This document shows positions 24,716-37,081 of a stretch of DNA of 64,000 nucleotides, piece after piece; position 1 is the first letter of the stretch; each line of letters opens with the position of its first letter. This stretch comes from Galaxea fascicularis. Lineage: Eukaryota; Cnidaria; Anthozoa; Scleractinia; Euphylliidae. The position numbers were made by a program, and so were the translations under genes. A model generated the notes under the pieces. The model was not told the origin of the DNA. It did not search any database and worked only from the letters and a program-made list of their open reading frames with translations. The stretch covers positions 4,913,538 to 4,977,537 of the forward strand of contig OX419347.1 of NCBI GenBank assembly GCA_948470475.1, given 5' to 3'.

Positions 24716-24997
24716 TTATGCCGGGATCGCTAGCCTGGAATATTCGAATTCGTAAGTGTGCAAAGAAACTGGTAACCAGTGTACTGTTGCCACGACAACG
24801 TCGAAACCATCAGCTGTTTTCAGCTGTCAAGGTGATAGCCAATTACAGCGAGTGTTGTGGAAAATTATCCAATCAGAACCAAGCTGGAAAATTACCGCGT
24901 CCTTTCAATCTGCACGATTTGCACGATTTTGAGAAAAGCGAAATTTATTCACACGAGCTCTTTGTCAGGCAAAATTATCCACGTTTATCATAACAAG
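24716..24997. promoter_or_regulatory. Bidirectional promoter between GPx7/8-like gene and CDC20
   Basis: 282 bp separate the two start codons. On the CDC20 strand there are two CCAAT boxes, at 24839-24843 and 24869-24873, starting 30 bp apart and about 160 and 130 bp before the CDC20 ATG. Tandem CCAAT boxes bound by NF-Y at about this spacing are typical of G2/M genes. I did not find a canonical CHR (TTTGAA) between them and CDC20; TTCGAA occurs at 24743-24748. Confidence 0.6.
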
Positions 24998-27900
24998 ATG
25001 TCGCACTTTAGCTTTGAAACTGAAGTTAACGATCTCGTCAGACTCGACGGACCGATAAACAAAGGTCCAGCTCCACGATGGCAAAGAAAATCAACTGAGC
25101 ATCGATGTTCCAGCGCAGCGTCCTCTACTCCGCTTCGCAATTCTTCGAGGCTTAACTCTAGCAAAACTCCTAAAACGCCGAAATCACTGAAGAAAACACC
25201 AGGGAAAGCTAAGACGCCTTCCGAGGACAGATTTATTCCTAATCGAAGTGCCATGAACTTCGAAGCGAACTATTACAAGATGGTTACAGCTGATCGCGAG
25301 AATGAAGAAAATGAGTGCGCGAGCCCTTCGAAAGCAGAGTTCAGGAAAAACATGGCAGAGAATCTTGGCGGAGACCAATCGAACGCCAGGATTCTTGCAT
25401 TCAAGACAAAACCACCAACGCCTAGAGAAGGTATCTGCTTGATAAGTGAAGATGTCTAGGATTAGTCATCTTTTATACGATCAGTTTAAAAGTGTGCATG
25501 CATGCTTGCACGCTGATGTCCCAGCTGTCTTATTTAATAATCACTTTTAACAAACTTCAAACCCACCAACCGATTCCCCAAGTTATTCCGATGATGCTAA
25601 ATAGAAACAAAAACTTATTTTAAAAATTCATCGAATTTCTTAATCTGGTATAGATGGCTCTGATAAAGTGATCTATCTTTTCGCAGGCCACCTGAACGAT
25701 TTACGAGTGTTGTACAGTCAGAGTAAAACCCCTGCTACATCTACAAAGAAAAATGCCAGGCACATTTCTCAAGTTCCCGAGAGGATTCTAGATGCACCTG
25801 ATCTCATTGACGATTACTGTAAGTTTACAGTGGAGTATAAGCTAAGCTTAAGTATATTTGTTTATTTTGTTTTACCCCGTAAATAACAAAAAGAAATGAT
25901 ATGACGAACCATTTTTGGAGGAAGCCATTTCAGTGCAAGGTCAGATACGTTGTCAAGGTCACGACGCTCGTAGAGCAGTACTTTTACTGGAGACATGACG
26001 AAAGAATTTTGTGAAAAGCAAGTTATAGATTAGAGACAATCTCGATCCCTGGCTTCTTTAAATTTTGCTTAAGCAAGAACATTTTTCAATAACAATGGTC
26101 AACAGAAGACAGATCCAGGAAAAAAAAAGTTTTTTGCAAAACTGTTCTTTTGTGTAAAAACAGGTATGTGTTCTCCATTTTAGATCTTAACCTATTGGAC
26201 TGGAGTTGTAACAACCACCTTGCAGTAGCATTGGGTGGTTTTGTGTATCTGTGGAATGCCGCAACAGGTGATATCGTACAGCTGTGTCAAACTGCAACAC
26301 CTGATGCTTATGTCGGCTCTGTGGCTTGGATAAAAGAAGGCAATTACATTGCATTAGGAGACAGTGATGGTGTTGTTCAGGTCAGTACCACTCTCTCAAA
26401 AGGGCTCTACCATGTTATTTTGGTCTTGCTTAAAAATGCTTAAGCCGCTGTTACACGTTGAAACTTTTAGCTGAAACTTGTGTGCAACGGCAATCGAGAC
26501 CAGTTTCACAACGTGGTGTTACATGGTGAAACTCTCGTTTTTGTCACCACTGCAATCATTGCGACTGTTGCAGAAGTAGAAAGCGGTTCTACTTTTTGTG
26601 AAACTTGTCTCACAACAGAAGTTCAAAAAGTTTCATGAAACCTACCATGTTACACGGTGCAACACCTGCTGAAACAGGTTTCGCAACACCGTTGCACACA
26701 AGTTTCAGCTAAAAGTTTCAACGTCTAACAGCGGCTTAACAGATGTCTTGAAATTGATGAAAACCCAAAAATAATGATGGTGTTTGTTTACTTAACACTT
26801 TATTACTACACTGAGATTAAATACTGTCTTCTTCTGTTATGGATGGCAAGGGTAGAATCACTTTTTTTGAATCACTTTTTTAAATTCTCTCACTTCATCT
26901 TGATACCATGGCCAAAAATGTAGAGTGATGGAATGACTTTTCTTTCAAAAAATCAATTGAAATATTTTGTCTAATTTGGGTATGGTTAAAAGTAGTAAAG
27001 ATTAGCATTTGTGTCCTTTTTGCTGGAAAACAGGAACAAAACTTTCATCATGATAGAGCCCCTTTAAACAGACTGACCCTTTTTTGGGTGTATTTGGTTA
27101 TCACAATGGCATTATTCTCAGGGGAAAGTGAACCCCATGAATATAGCTGTCCCTCCTTATCAGCTGGAAGTGATGAAAGGTATATGGACAAAATTAAAAA
27201 TATTTAATTTCCTTCTACTCCTGCTCCCTGAAAAAAGAGAATGTTTCCTTAAGAAAGTAACATGACTTAAGTTTTGCACTCAGTGAACTAAGTATATTTA
27301 TTTGTATTCATAGTTGTGGGATGTAGAAGCTCAGAAACGTTTACGCAGCATGGCAGGCCATGCTGCTCGTGTTGGTTGCCTTTCATGGAACTCCTATATT
27401 CTTTCAAGGTAAGATAATGAAGAGACAAGGTGAGACGAAAGTCCTACTCTGTACGTTTGTTACTCTGATAAGATAAACCTCATTCTTCAATTTCTATGCA
27501 CAAGTCAAACAAGTTGGTCATAATATTATGAAACTTTGTAACAATGTGAACTATTTTGTAATGCTTTTGTTGATGTTGCCATCATACAGTACATAGAGAT
27601 GCTTTAATTTCCTAATATTACATTTCTTGTATCCCCTCTTGAGAATACAAAAGACTGAACTGAATTGCTTTCAATTGTTAATTCTTTAGTGGAAGCAGAA
27701 GTGGAGCAATTCACCACCATGACGTTCGTGTCGCAGATCATCATGTTGCTACTCTGGCCAGACACTCTCAAGAAGTGTGTGGATTGAAGTGGTCCCCTGA
27801 TGGAAAATACCTCGCTAGTGGTGGAAATGACAACCTTCTTTTAATCTGGGATGCCAGCGTGAATACAATCAGTAACAGTAATTCTCCTCTCTACACGTTC

Positions 27901-28870
27901 AATCAACACCAAGCTGCAGTCAAGGTGGGTGCCCTGTGTAACTGTTTCTTCTTTCTCCAGATGTTTTAGAATTTTTTTTTATGTGTACACCCTCCCTATC
28001 CTAGGATTTTTTGGCTTGATGCACCACATTGTACACTTACTTTGCCCTATAAATTTATTAACAAACAACTGAAATCTAAGTCGGGTGATTTCAATTGATA
28101 GACAATCTCGGAAAGCACGAATTAATTTTGTCTGGCTTTTCCAGGCCCTAGATTGGTGTCCATTTCAACGTAATGTACTGGCAAGTGGCGGTGGAACAGC
28201 TGATCGCCATATCAGATTCTGGAATGTTGGTGCAGGAAATTGCCTCAACAGCATTGACACTCATTCACAAGTAAGTTGAAATTCGATAAAAACAAGTAAA
28301 ATACCTGAAATGCAATCAGGCAGTAATTATTTTTTTTGTCCTACTTACTGGTGCACATCTTTTTTTTGCCATTGGCTTGAGGTTTTTACCGTTACTATCC
28401 TGGATATGATTGTTCAAACTTCATAGTCTGTTGTGCTTTTTGTAAATTATTGAGGGCAACTGACCAGTACTTTTGTCAATACTGGTTGTTTCCTTGTCTT
28501 TTGCAATTTTTTATTTTCTTGCTTTGGTCTTAGGAATAGAGCAAAGACTAGTGTTAACTCCTCTCTAATCACTTTTTAGGTTTGCTCCATTCTTTGGTCA
28601 AAAGAATACAAAGAACTGGTGTCCAGCCATGGTTATGCACAAAACCAACTGACTGTTTGGAAATACCCATCAATGGTGAAAGTGACCGAACTGACTGGAC
28701 ACTCCTGCCGAGTGCTCCACATGGCTATGAGTCCAGATGGACAGACAGTAGTCTCAGCAGCTGCAGATGAGACACTGAGACTTTGGAGATGTTTTACTTC
28801 CGATCCAGTCAAAAAGAAGTCAAAGCCAAACACAACTAGTAGCTCATTGGTTCATCGTGGTATTCGGTAG
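24998..28870 (+). CDS. CDC20: CDC20, APC/C co-activator
   Basis: Exons 24998-25430, 25687-25818, 26184-26380, 27314-27408, 27690-27924, 28145-28270, 28580-28870 (TAG) join in phase to 502 residues (human 499). The N-terminus has a run of SP/TP sites ([20 protein letters not shown]), then the C-box DRFIPNR (77-83) and a Mad2-interaction-like RILAFK (131-136). Seven WD40 blades follow (for example [76 protein letters not shown]). The C-terminus is the APC/C-binding Ile-Arg. The KEN box expected near residue 100 reads DREN. CDC20 presents substrates to APC/C in mitosis and is the spindle-checkpoint target. Confidence 0.97.
26440..26739. mobile_element. TTAA-flanked MITE in CDC20 intron 3
   Basis: TTAA at 26440-26443 and 26736-26739 flank inverted arms of about 50 bp: GCCGCTGTTACACGTTGAAA..., mirrored as ...TTTCAACGTCTAACAGCGGC. 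The inside repeats GTTACAYGGTGMAAC-type words. TTAA target duplication points to piggyBac or Kolobok mobilisation. It carries no coding capacity. Confidence 0.75.
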
Positions 28871-30198
28871 TTTACTGAATTTTACAATTCATAGTATAAA
28901 ATTTAATTTTAATATTATTTATGGGCAATTGAATAGTTCAGTAAACTGAACATTGAACATTCATGGTTAGTTTGTATATAAATGGAATTTGACTTTCCTT
29001 GAAACAACTACTACTTGCAGAAGAAAAAGACCCGTTGACTTTTCTAGATGTCATAAGGGAGCTGATCTGCTGGCCAAACAATCGTTTGTCAAGAATATCA
29101 AAGACAAAATTTCAATTACTACTGTGTAAACATCAAAAACAAGTGAAAAAAAAATGTTTATGATAACCTTATGCTAACATGTAAATATAAATTAAGCCTC
29201 TGATTTTGCTTGAGTTTCATGAATTCACATTCAAAGTTAAAGTTATACTGTAAATATACTGTGTATAGGATGTTGATGAAAAACAAACATTTATTAGATT
29301 ACTTAATAGCAAGACTGCAGCAAGAATGGTCATGGCAACTTTTGACCATTTTATTTGAAAATCTAATGTTTGCACAAACAAATTCTTTGGATTATATAAT
29401 TTTAGCAAAAACACAAAATTAATTTTAAGCTTGAAAAATTGCTTGCATGAAGCCTTTCAAGGTTTTTGGTTTATAAACTTGATAAAGGTTATTGCATTTT
29501 TGTAAGATTATTATTAATTTCTTTCTACAGTGTATGTACGTGTTCTGTAAGTTACTGCATGGTAAAAGAAAAGTGTAAATACTTGTTTCAATTAAACCAT
29601 GCAGTTATTGCAAGTCTGGTTTCTTCACTGATTGCTGGTTCTCAGATGTGACAGCCTTTGTATAGCTGTCCCCTCCCTGTTTTTTTCCTGAGGGGAGAGG
29701 GTAGCTAAGAGTAAGGATCTGTTATGGTCTCCTATTTCCAATATTTGTTTTTGATAATGTCTAAAACATATCAAACTCTAATTAAAAAATAGAAAACATG
29801 TATCAAGTTATAGAAACACGAGAAATGCTGTGGGAACACCTGCCCCAGGCGAGTGTTTCCACAGCTTTTTCAAGTTCTCTTTAACTTGATATAAACACAG
29901 AGAACATGTTTTCTATTTTTTTTTAGAAAACACCACAACAAAAGAAAAACAACTTGTTAACTTTGATTATCAAAAAGTAAATTCTCTTTGCTCACGTCAT
30001 CATTACATCGACAGCCTGTGCTAGTTCTGGGTTTCTACTGAGTTATAGAAACACGATTTCTAACCAATCAGCGTATTTTCTTAAGACTGTTCTCTAATAT
30101 TATTTAACACAGAATCCAATTTATCATAAATGTATTGTATTCTTTCGTGCACATCAGCATGTTTACAGGATATTAACTTGGAAGGGCATAGTATTTCC
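28871..30198. other. Convergent 3' region between CDC20 and TRAPPC5
   Basis: Contains the presumed 3' UTRs of both genes and a copy of the palindromic family described at 29785-30093. No further coding exon is recognised. Confidence 0.5.
29785..30093 (-). repeat. Palindromic repeat family R4, copy 1
   Basis: Arms AAATAGAAAACATGTATCAA and the mirror TTGATATAAACACAGAGAAC...TTTCTATTTT flank GCTGTGGGAACAC/GTGTTTCCACAGC. The following ~160 bp (AACAACTTGTTAACTTTGAT..., CTCACGTCATCA, ...GTTATAGAAACACGATTTCT) match the reverse complement of the copy at 39841-40206. Confidence 0.75.
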
Positions 30199-32701
30199 TC
30201 ATCTTCCATCCATTGATTTATCTCGTACTATAACAGATTCTTCAAACTTTATCATCAGAGTTGTTCCTTTGTGCCAGTGAGCTGTGACCTTTGCTGGCTA
30301 CAACAGAAATCAAAATAATCATGATGAAAAGTGGCCCTTACTAGCCCTAGATCTGGATGCACAATTTTGCCTTTGCCATTCTCGGTTTTTGTGATCATTG
30401 CAAACTAATCTAACGTCACTTGTAAAATTTACAGTGTTGTCTAGCATCCTCACCAGGTTTTATTTTATGCTTCTTACCTAAACTTTTTAAATTTTACTTG
30501 CTCAGTTTCAACACGTTTTCTTGCAACTTCAGAAATTTCTGCTAGTTTTTACTATGAAAATCTGAAAACTGTGAACAGCAGGAATATTTATGGAATGTTA
30601 ATGTGTTTCAAGTAAAAAGCTAATCAGGTGCAAAAGCTAACCAGTAACAGTAATTAGTTTGTGGTCTTGTGTCACTTCTGGTTGGCTGCTTCACAATGGG
30701 AAATGTCAAAATCAAGTCAAAGTGTTCACAGTTTTTGAATTTGCACAGTAACAGATCAAAGAGAACATATGTGAAACTTTGTACAGTTTGTAATTTTTGG
30801 GGTTACATTCAGTCCTGGACTTAATCTTGTTTAAGGACCATGCAATCATTCTTTGGTGTATTCAATAGCAAAGGAAACATAAAACATGTTTCTCTGAAAC
30901 AATATTGTTTGTGGACTTTTGTAGCTAAAACAAACCTAACATTGGGAAGAACTTACAAAGTTACATCCATACAAGACTGCTTCTACTATGCCAGCCACAA
31001 ACGATGCACAGTTTAGACTTCCTGTAGAGAAATTAATTACAAATAAAGTAATTTAATGTTTATTTCTTGAAAGAAAAAAAATCAGACACAAGGAAGATTA
31101 ATATCACTTCATTAGAAGGATAAAAATTATTCAAAGTATTACCTTTATCTTTTGGAACTGATATGAATTTGTTGACCAGTGGTTCTTTTTCAATAATATA
31201 ATCTTCAAAACATGTTAAGGGTTGATTAAAATTTGGAAAATATTACTGTCTTTGACATCACAAGTACAAATTCTGTTTAACTAAAAGCCATGACACATTG
31301 TCAGTATGTTATTTTGTCGCACTCTGTAATAATGTAACCATGACATAGACTAGTTTCGTTGGCTATGATTTGCTGGTGAAAAGAGAAAATGTAGGGAAAA
31401 ATGTTGTTGTTACCCCCTGAGTGCTGTCTACTTTGCTAGATTCTCCTTCTACTTAAAATCTTTTTTGACAACCCTGACCATAACTTGTGCTGGCAAATAA
31501 ATGTATAACTGCATTCAGGCAGAAAGAGGATACAAGTTTTGTCATCATCATTCGCTTGTTCCAGTTTATCTGCTTCTTTGCCAAACAAAGACTGTAAAAA
31601 ACCAAAGTCCATTATTAAGTCAATATCATCATCATCACTGCCATCATCATCTCTACCATCACCTTCACCATGACGGCAATTTGGACTGAGATGATCCATA
31701 GGGGTAATTTGTTTATATCATAATAAAAACGTCTTTCAAATGCTATTAATTAGTAAACATACCTTCCATAAGACTGACTTGACAAAAAGAAGAATGTTCA
31801 GCACTCTAATTTCTCGCTTCATTCCCTTTTCTCGTAAAACCAATACATCAAGCACCCTGGAGCCAACCTGCTGACCAAGCTCTGATAACCTGTTGAAACA
31901 GGATTGAATGTATCCAATCAGTATCATCTAACAACCAACAACACTGATCTCATTGATTCAACATTTATTCCTCTTTTCTGCATATAAGAGGTACTACAAA
32001 GGGGTCCTGAAAAATTTTTAAGACACAACAGCCCCCCTGTTTGTGCACCAAACTTCCACATGTATATATGCATGACTTGTGCTTAAACATGAAAACTGCT
32101 TCCATCTTTGTTGATACAACATGCATGCACAAACACTGGCCTGTCAGGTTTGTTCAGTATAATATGATCAAAGACAGTCCTCTCTTCTAACTTGTGATCA
32201 GTGGTTATTTATTCTCACTGTTAACCCCCTTCTCCCTAACATTCAATCCCGCCCTCTCCCCCCTACTTTATCCCCTTCCCCTCCCCCTCCCCCAGCGGAG
32301 AACACAGGAACGACAAAACCATAGGTGGTTTGCATATATAGGTACAAATTTCATCACAAATCATTAAACTAGAAAGAGATCAAAGAACAAGAAGTAAAGT
32401 TATTTGTAAAAGATGACAGATTGAGTGAGTTTTTGAGGAGTCATTTACATTAAAACTCACTTCGTTTGAAGCTCTGGGACAGTGTGAACTCTGTTCTGAC
32501 AATACTGCACCATCTCGGAAAACAACAACCCGAAAGTGCTTACATTGATCTAAAAAAGAGCATATTATCAAATAATTAATATCAGGGATTACTTTGAAAT
32601 AGTCCACATTATCATCTAGAATAATCGATGACCTCGTTTCTGCCTTTACTGAGTGGTTTTTCAAGGATATTTGACGAACGACTTCTTCTCACGGAATCCA
32701 T
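30199..32701 (-). CDS. TRAPPC5: TRAPPC5, TRAPP vesicle-tethering subunit
   Basis: Seven exons on the minus strand, in transcript order: 32633-32701, 32461-32549, 31763-31889, 31534-31591, 31143-31202, 30957-31021, 30199-30297 (TGA). They join in phase to 188 residues, the same length as human TRAPPC5. Conserved blocks in order: FGLLFSEMVQYCQNRV, LSELGQQVGSRVLDVLVLRE, LFGKEADKLEQANDDDKT, YIIEKEPLVNKFISVPK, LNCASFVAGIVEAVL, PAKVTAHWHKGTTLMIKFEE. TRAPPC5 (yeast Trs31/Bet3 superfamily) is a core subunit of the complexes that activate Rab1/Ypt1 in ER-Golgi traffic. It is divergent with ABITRAM and convergent with CDC20. Confidence 0.97.
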
Positions 32702-32753
32702 TTTGTTTTTCGCCTGGTTACAAGGCAAAAGGCTTGGTTCCTAGGATAACAAG
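32702..32753. promoter_or_regulatory. 52-bp bidirectional interval between TRAPPC5 and ABITRAM starts
   Basis: Only 52 bp separate the two start codons, so promoter and both 5' leaders must be compressed or must overlap the partner's first exon. ACAAGATGGCGGATGC, spanning the ABITRAM ATG (from 32750), matches the YY1 consensus AAnATGGCGGC, which is common at short-leader housekeeping promoters. Confidence 0.6.
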
Positions 32754-35700
32754 ATGGCGGATGCAATTGCAGAGAGAAAGACGGTTGTTGATCGTTATTT
32801 TAAGCGTATTTATAAGACAGGTTAGATTTGTTTACTGATAAGGAAAATTATGTTTTCTTCAATTACATAGGAGACGTTTTGTTGTTGTGTTGTTCTTTTT
32901 CACTGCAGACATCAAGGGCAAAGTTTGCGAAGATCAACGCGTCTTGCAACATTCAAACAAGTAAGCTAAGCCGAAGTTTTATTAACAATTTGAAACTTCA
33001 TTTCAGAATTTTTGATAAAATCATAAGCATCGTAGATAAAAAATTCCCAAAATACGAGAAAATTTCGATGAAGGTCACATATATATGCAACGTACATGCA
33101 ATTATGTCTTTTTTTGCTGCAACTGAGAAATCTAAAGTCCTGGTTCCAGGAAATGTCCCTGCGCATCCTTTCGAGGGTCCTTAGCAATAATATTCCAAGC
33201 AGGATAAAGGCAGGGAGTGGGAATGGGGGTGTCATAAAACCCATTATTTTAAAGGAAGGTTAACGAAATTTGAACTCCAGAAGATTGGCATGTTTGTGTC
33301 AGTAGCCTTCTTAAGTCCCACTGGCTATCTCATGCCATTTCAATAACTTATGATGTAGAGGCAAGACTGTGCTCTGGGAAACGTATTTGGGAGTGCATAC
33401 CCTCAAACTCTTGATATCCAGGGTGTCCAGCTTAGAGGTTTGGGGCAAGTACCATTATTCTCTGGTCACCCAAATTTGCCAACATTCATCATCAAAGTAA
33501 CCAATGGTTTTAGTGCAGCCATCTGTGCTTATTGAAAGAGCAGTCAGTGCTTTGAACTTTTATAAGTGATTAAGAAATGTTGACCGGAATTGAGTGAAAG
33601 AAAGGACTGGCAAAGTTGAAATCAGTGACCAATTTCCTGCTACTAGTAATGTTTTACACAAGTCATCTGTATTTTGTAGGATATGCGTGATTACTATTGC
33701 ACCTAGTCATCCATTGCTTAAATGCAAGCAATTAACCTGTGTGAATTTCCAAGTAAGCAACAAGGTTAATAGACTGGATAACAAAGTATCAGGTAAAGGA
33801 AAGAAAGGGGCCCAACATCTACTCCCAGAGTCAATAATTTGTGAGGTCACATGTTCCAGTGGTGACAAATATTCTTTATACAGGTAAGTAAAAGTGGAAA
33901 GGTGAGGTGGCAATCAGGCTTCAGGGAAGCCTTTTACGCCCGAATGTAATCTAGTGAAGTGGTTTTGTGGTATGGTATTTTGTAGTAAGGTACGTATAGT
34001 GTGATGTGGTATGTTGTGGTGTGGTTCAGAATGTGAGATAGGATGGATTGCAATGCAGTGTGATCATATGGGTTAGGTTTGGATGATAAGGGGTGTTTTC
34101 CATTTGTATGAAAAAAATAGTGAGAATTTTCTGCTATGTGGAACAGTACAGTGTTTTTTGTGTTGGGAAGCAAGGAATTGTGACTTTTTTTCGGAAGGAG
34201 CATAGTTCTGGTGATGAGGCAAATGGTTCAGTGACATTCAGGTCATTTTGGTAAAAGTGATAAAGAGGAATATGTCAGTCTCACCAGTACGACTGGTATT
34301 TCTATTCAAAAGGAAAGCGCTCATGGTGTGGTATAGTATGTTTCAATGTAATGTGATGTTAATAATTGGTTTGGCCTGGTAGATGGTATTGTGGGTTTTG
34401 ATTCAGTATGGTATTGATTGGTTTGATTTGATATGGTATTGTATGATCAGTTACTGGTTTGAGATGCTGGTGCATCAGAGTTACCCTAATGTGTAATGCT
34501 GCCTAGAAAATTGGCTGGTGCCCATTTAACCTTTAACTCCCAAGATCTGACCATTAATCCTCTCGTCTAGCCACCACACATTTCTTTATACATTAGTTAA
34601 GAGAATTTGGGGTAATATCAAGATAACACTTGCTCATCACCTGTCATTTATTGATATTATTAGGAGATGTTACATGCTAATAACTTCTGTGAGTAAAAGA
34701 GTGGGCAAAGTATGTCCACCTTGACTCTCTCTTGTTTAGCAAAGTGACGCCATACCACAACCAAGCCATAGACCCTTTGACCTTTTGACATTTCACTCCA
34801 GAATGCGTTTGACACATTAAACACTTAGTCTTTCCTGTAAAACCGTGAACACCAGAAAAAATTTGTGGAATGTTTATTGTTTCGCGACCAATCAGAAGCA
34901 ACATGAAACCACAACCTAATTACCGTTACTGTTTGCGGTTTAGTTTTCTCACACGTGATTGGTTTTTTACTTGAAACACAATAACATTCTATAGATATTT
35001 CAGGTGTTCATGGTTTTACGGGAAAGACTGTAATATTCAATGAATTACCACAAAAGGTAGCTTTCTTCGTATCCCTGTAAGATGGGATGCTAGCACACTT
35101 CTATGCCCAGTGTTTAGTTTGGTCGACCAGTGCTTGATTAAAAGGAGCCAATACAAACCAACACACCTTTTTAAATGTATGTTGCAGGTAAAAAATAAAT
35201 TCAGGTAAAAAATTTTCACCTAGATTGATTCTCAAATCCTTTGTCTCCTAACCCTAATTTTGAATAATCAGGCTTAGGAGACAAAGGAAATTGATTTTCA
35301 ACCTAGGTAAAAATTTTTACCTGAACTTAATTTTTAACTGCCACATATACATGTGTCTTTTGCATCAGCTGTGTGAAAGGAAAGCTGGTTGAAGTGAATG
35401 AAGAACTGGTCTCCAGTCCAAATCTCATATTGGAAAAGGTTAGTCATTTTGAAATTATCCTTTTTACTGGTGAATAGACCCATTCGGCTAACTCAATGTT
35501 GTACCCAATTCAAACCCTTTGGGAATGAAACATTTTGTTCGAGGTATTTCCATATCATTTAAATATGAATGCTACATTATAATGCAAATAAAGTACAAAG
35601 AATCTTAAGCCCAGGAGATTTGAATTGGGTACAACATTGAGTAAGCCAAATGGGTCTACGATTCCTTACTAACATAATTATTAATGTATTAGCAGATTTG

Positions 35701-35873
35701 TTTTAAGTTGGAAACTATTATTTTCATTTTATCTGCAGCCAGAAACAGAAGGCTACCTAGCAGTTGTTCTTCCAAAACTCACTGAGAATATTCTGGATGG
35801 ACTTCTAACTCAGGAAGAGTACAATAAACTCCTACAAGACAGAAAAGCAACTAATGGTACAGCACATAGCTAA
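32754..35873 (+). CDS. ABITRAM: ABITRAM (FAM206/Simiate), actin-binding transcription modulator
   Basis: Exons 32754-32820, 32909-32960, 33680-33883, 35369-35438, 35739-35873 (TAA) join in phase to 175 residues (human about 181). The protein follows the family: VDRYFKRIYK, DIKGKVCEDQRVLQHSNK, ICVITIAPSHPLL, LDNKVSGKGKKGAQHL, CVKGKLVEVNEELV, EKPETEGYLAVVLPKL, LLTQEEYNKLL. The family has a lipoyl-domain-like (GcvH-like) fold and is reported to bind F-actin and to act in nuclear speckles. It shares its promoter with TRAPPC5. The start is the ATG inside the YY1-like site. Confidence 0.95.
34526..34690 (-). repeat. Dispersed repeat family R2, reverse copy in ABITRAM intron 3
   Basis: About 165 bp (TAACTCCCAAGATCTGACCA... 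to ...GATGTTACATGCTAATAAC) matching the reverse complement of the copies at 56491-56704 and 63574-63752. Confidence 0.65.
35190..35338. mobile_element. MITE-like inverted repeat in ABITRAM intron 3
   Basis: AAATTCAGGTAAAAAATTTT at about 35200 is mirrored by AAAATTTTTACCTGAACTTA at about 35315-35334, around an inner hairpin CCTTTGTCTCCTAA/TTAGGAGACAAAGG. Confidence 0.7.
35487..35656. mobile_element. MITE-like inverted repeat in ABITRAM intron 4
   Basis: GACCCATTCGGCTAACTCAATGTTGTACCC... is mirrored by ...GGGTACAACATTGAGTAAGCCAAATGGGTC, arms of about 40 bp, about 170 bp in all. Confidence 0.75.
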
Positions 35874-36447
35874 GGTAATTAAACACTCTTTTAAAGAAAA
35901 CCCTTACAGCCATACTTATTCTGAAATTCAGAAAACTGTGAACACTAAATAATGAAATAATTAATTCTGGGATATTCATTCAGGGCTCGAAGCTAACTTT
36001 TCAGCTTACTAGCCCAGTGGCTAGTGCACATGTTTTGTGCTAACATTTTCACTGGCCAAACTGGTTAGTGAAGTACAAAACCTACTAGCCAAAATGGAAT
36101 TTTTACTAGTCTGTGGCTAGCTGGCTACTGTTAGTCTCGAGTCCTGTCATTGTTCTTCAGCCAATCAGACACATAACAAAACTGCGAGAAGAAACCACTA
36201 ACCACAAAAGTGATTTACATTACAGGTTGCATTCTAGTCATCTTGAATCTGATTGGTTTCTTTTACACTACAACAATAAGGTATTACAGTAATATTCAGA
36301 ACATTTTGAACAGAAGGCAATAACTTCTCACAGACGGGCAACTGTTTGGATTTAACTTATTTATCACAAAAAAATACCTTGACATGCTCATGGCAGGCAG
36401 GCAAAACTGTGTTTACAGCCAGCCAATTTGCACGGTGCCTGGCCCTT

Positions 36448-36453
36448 AATAAA
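36448..36453 (+). terminator. Candidate ABITRAM polyadenylation signal
   Basis: AATAAA about 575 bp after the stop codon; hexamer match only. Confidence 0.25.
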
Positions 36454-36645
36454 ACCCTTGAATATTTCTAGTGTTAATGGTTTTCTGAGTTTCACAGTAA
36501 AATTGATGTCAAAGACGTATTATGTCAAAAGTTGTTCACTGAAGTTGAAAAACATGCAGTTTTGTTCTTTCAATTAAAAGACACATTGAGATACAGCCAT
36601 TTTGTCTAATCATAAATAAGGCTGTTTTGTTCTGATGGTTGAATA

Positions 36646-36836
36646 TCAACATGTGTATTCACTTAACTGGTTTTCTCATATTTCTTATACTAATAGTTCA
36701 GATAATTTGGTTAAAAATCAAGACATTTCGTGTTTGATGATCACTTCCTTTATTCTCATAACCTATGTGTTAGCTGGAATGGTGATAGGATAAGGAGAAA
36801 ATAGGCTTTGGTCACTGTTAGGGCTTAAAGGGTTAA
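36646..36836 (-). repeat. Dispersed repeat family R1, copy 2
   Basis: Reverse-orientation relative of 10400-10583: CTCATATTTCTTATACTA, GATGATCACTTCC, TTCTCATAACCTATGTGTTAGC and GTCACTGTTAGGGCTTAAAG in order. Confidence 0.65.
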
Positions 36837-37081
36837 AGGAGAGAGCCTGTAGCTTTCCAAACATGGTATGTGACTGGAGAACAAAACAAAAGATGATGTA
36901 ACACAAACAATACCCCAAGCTCTGGTAACCATAGAAACTACAGGTCAAAGGGACCAATGAAAAAAGAGATCTAAAAGAGCTACAAGATTACTCATTAAAA
37001 GTCACTCTCTATACATTTCTTTTATCTTGGCAGGTTTCACTTCATCAGTTGGACTGATGAAAACCCGAGTAACACAGTAGG

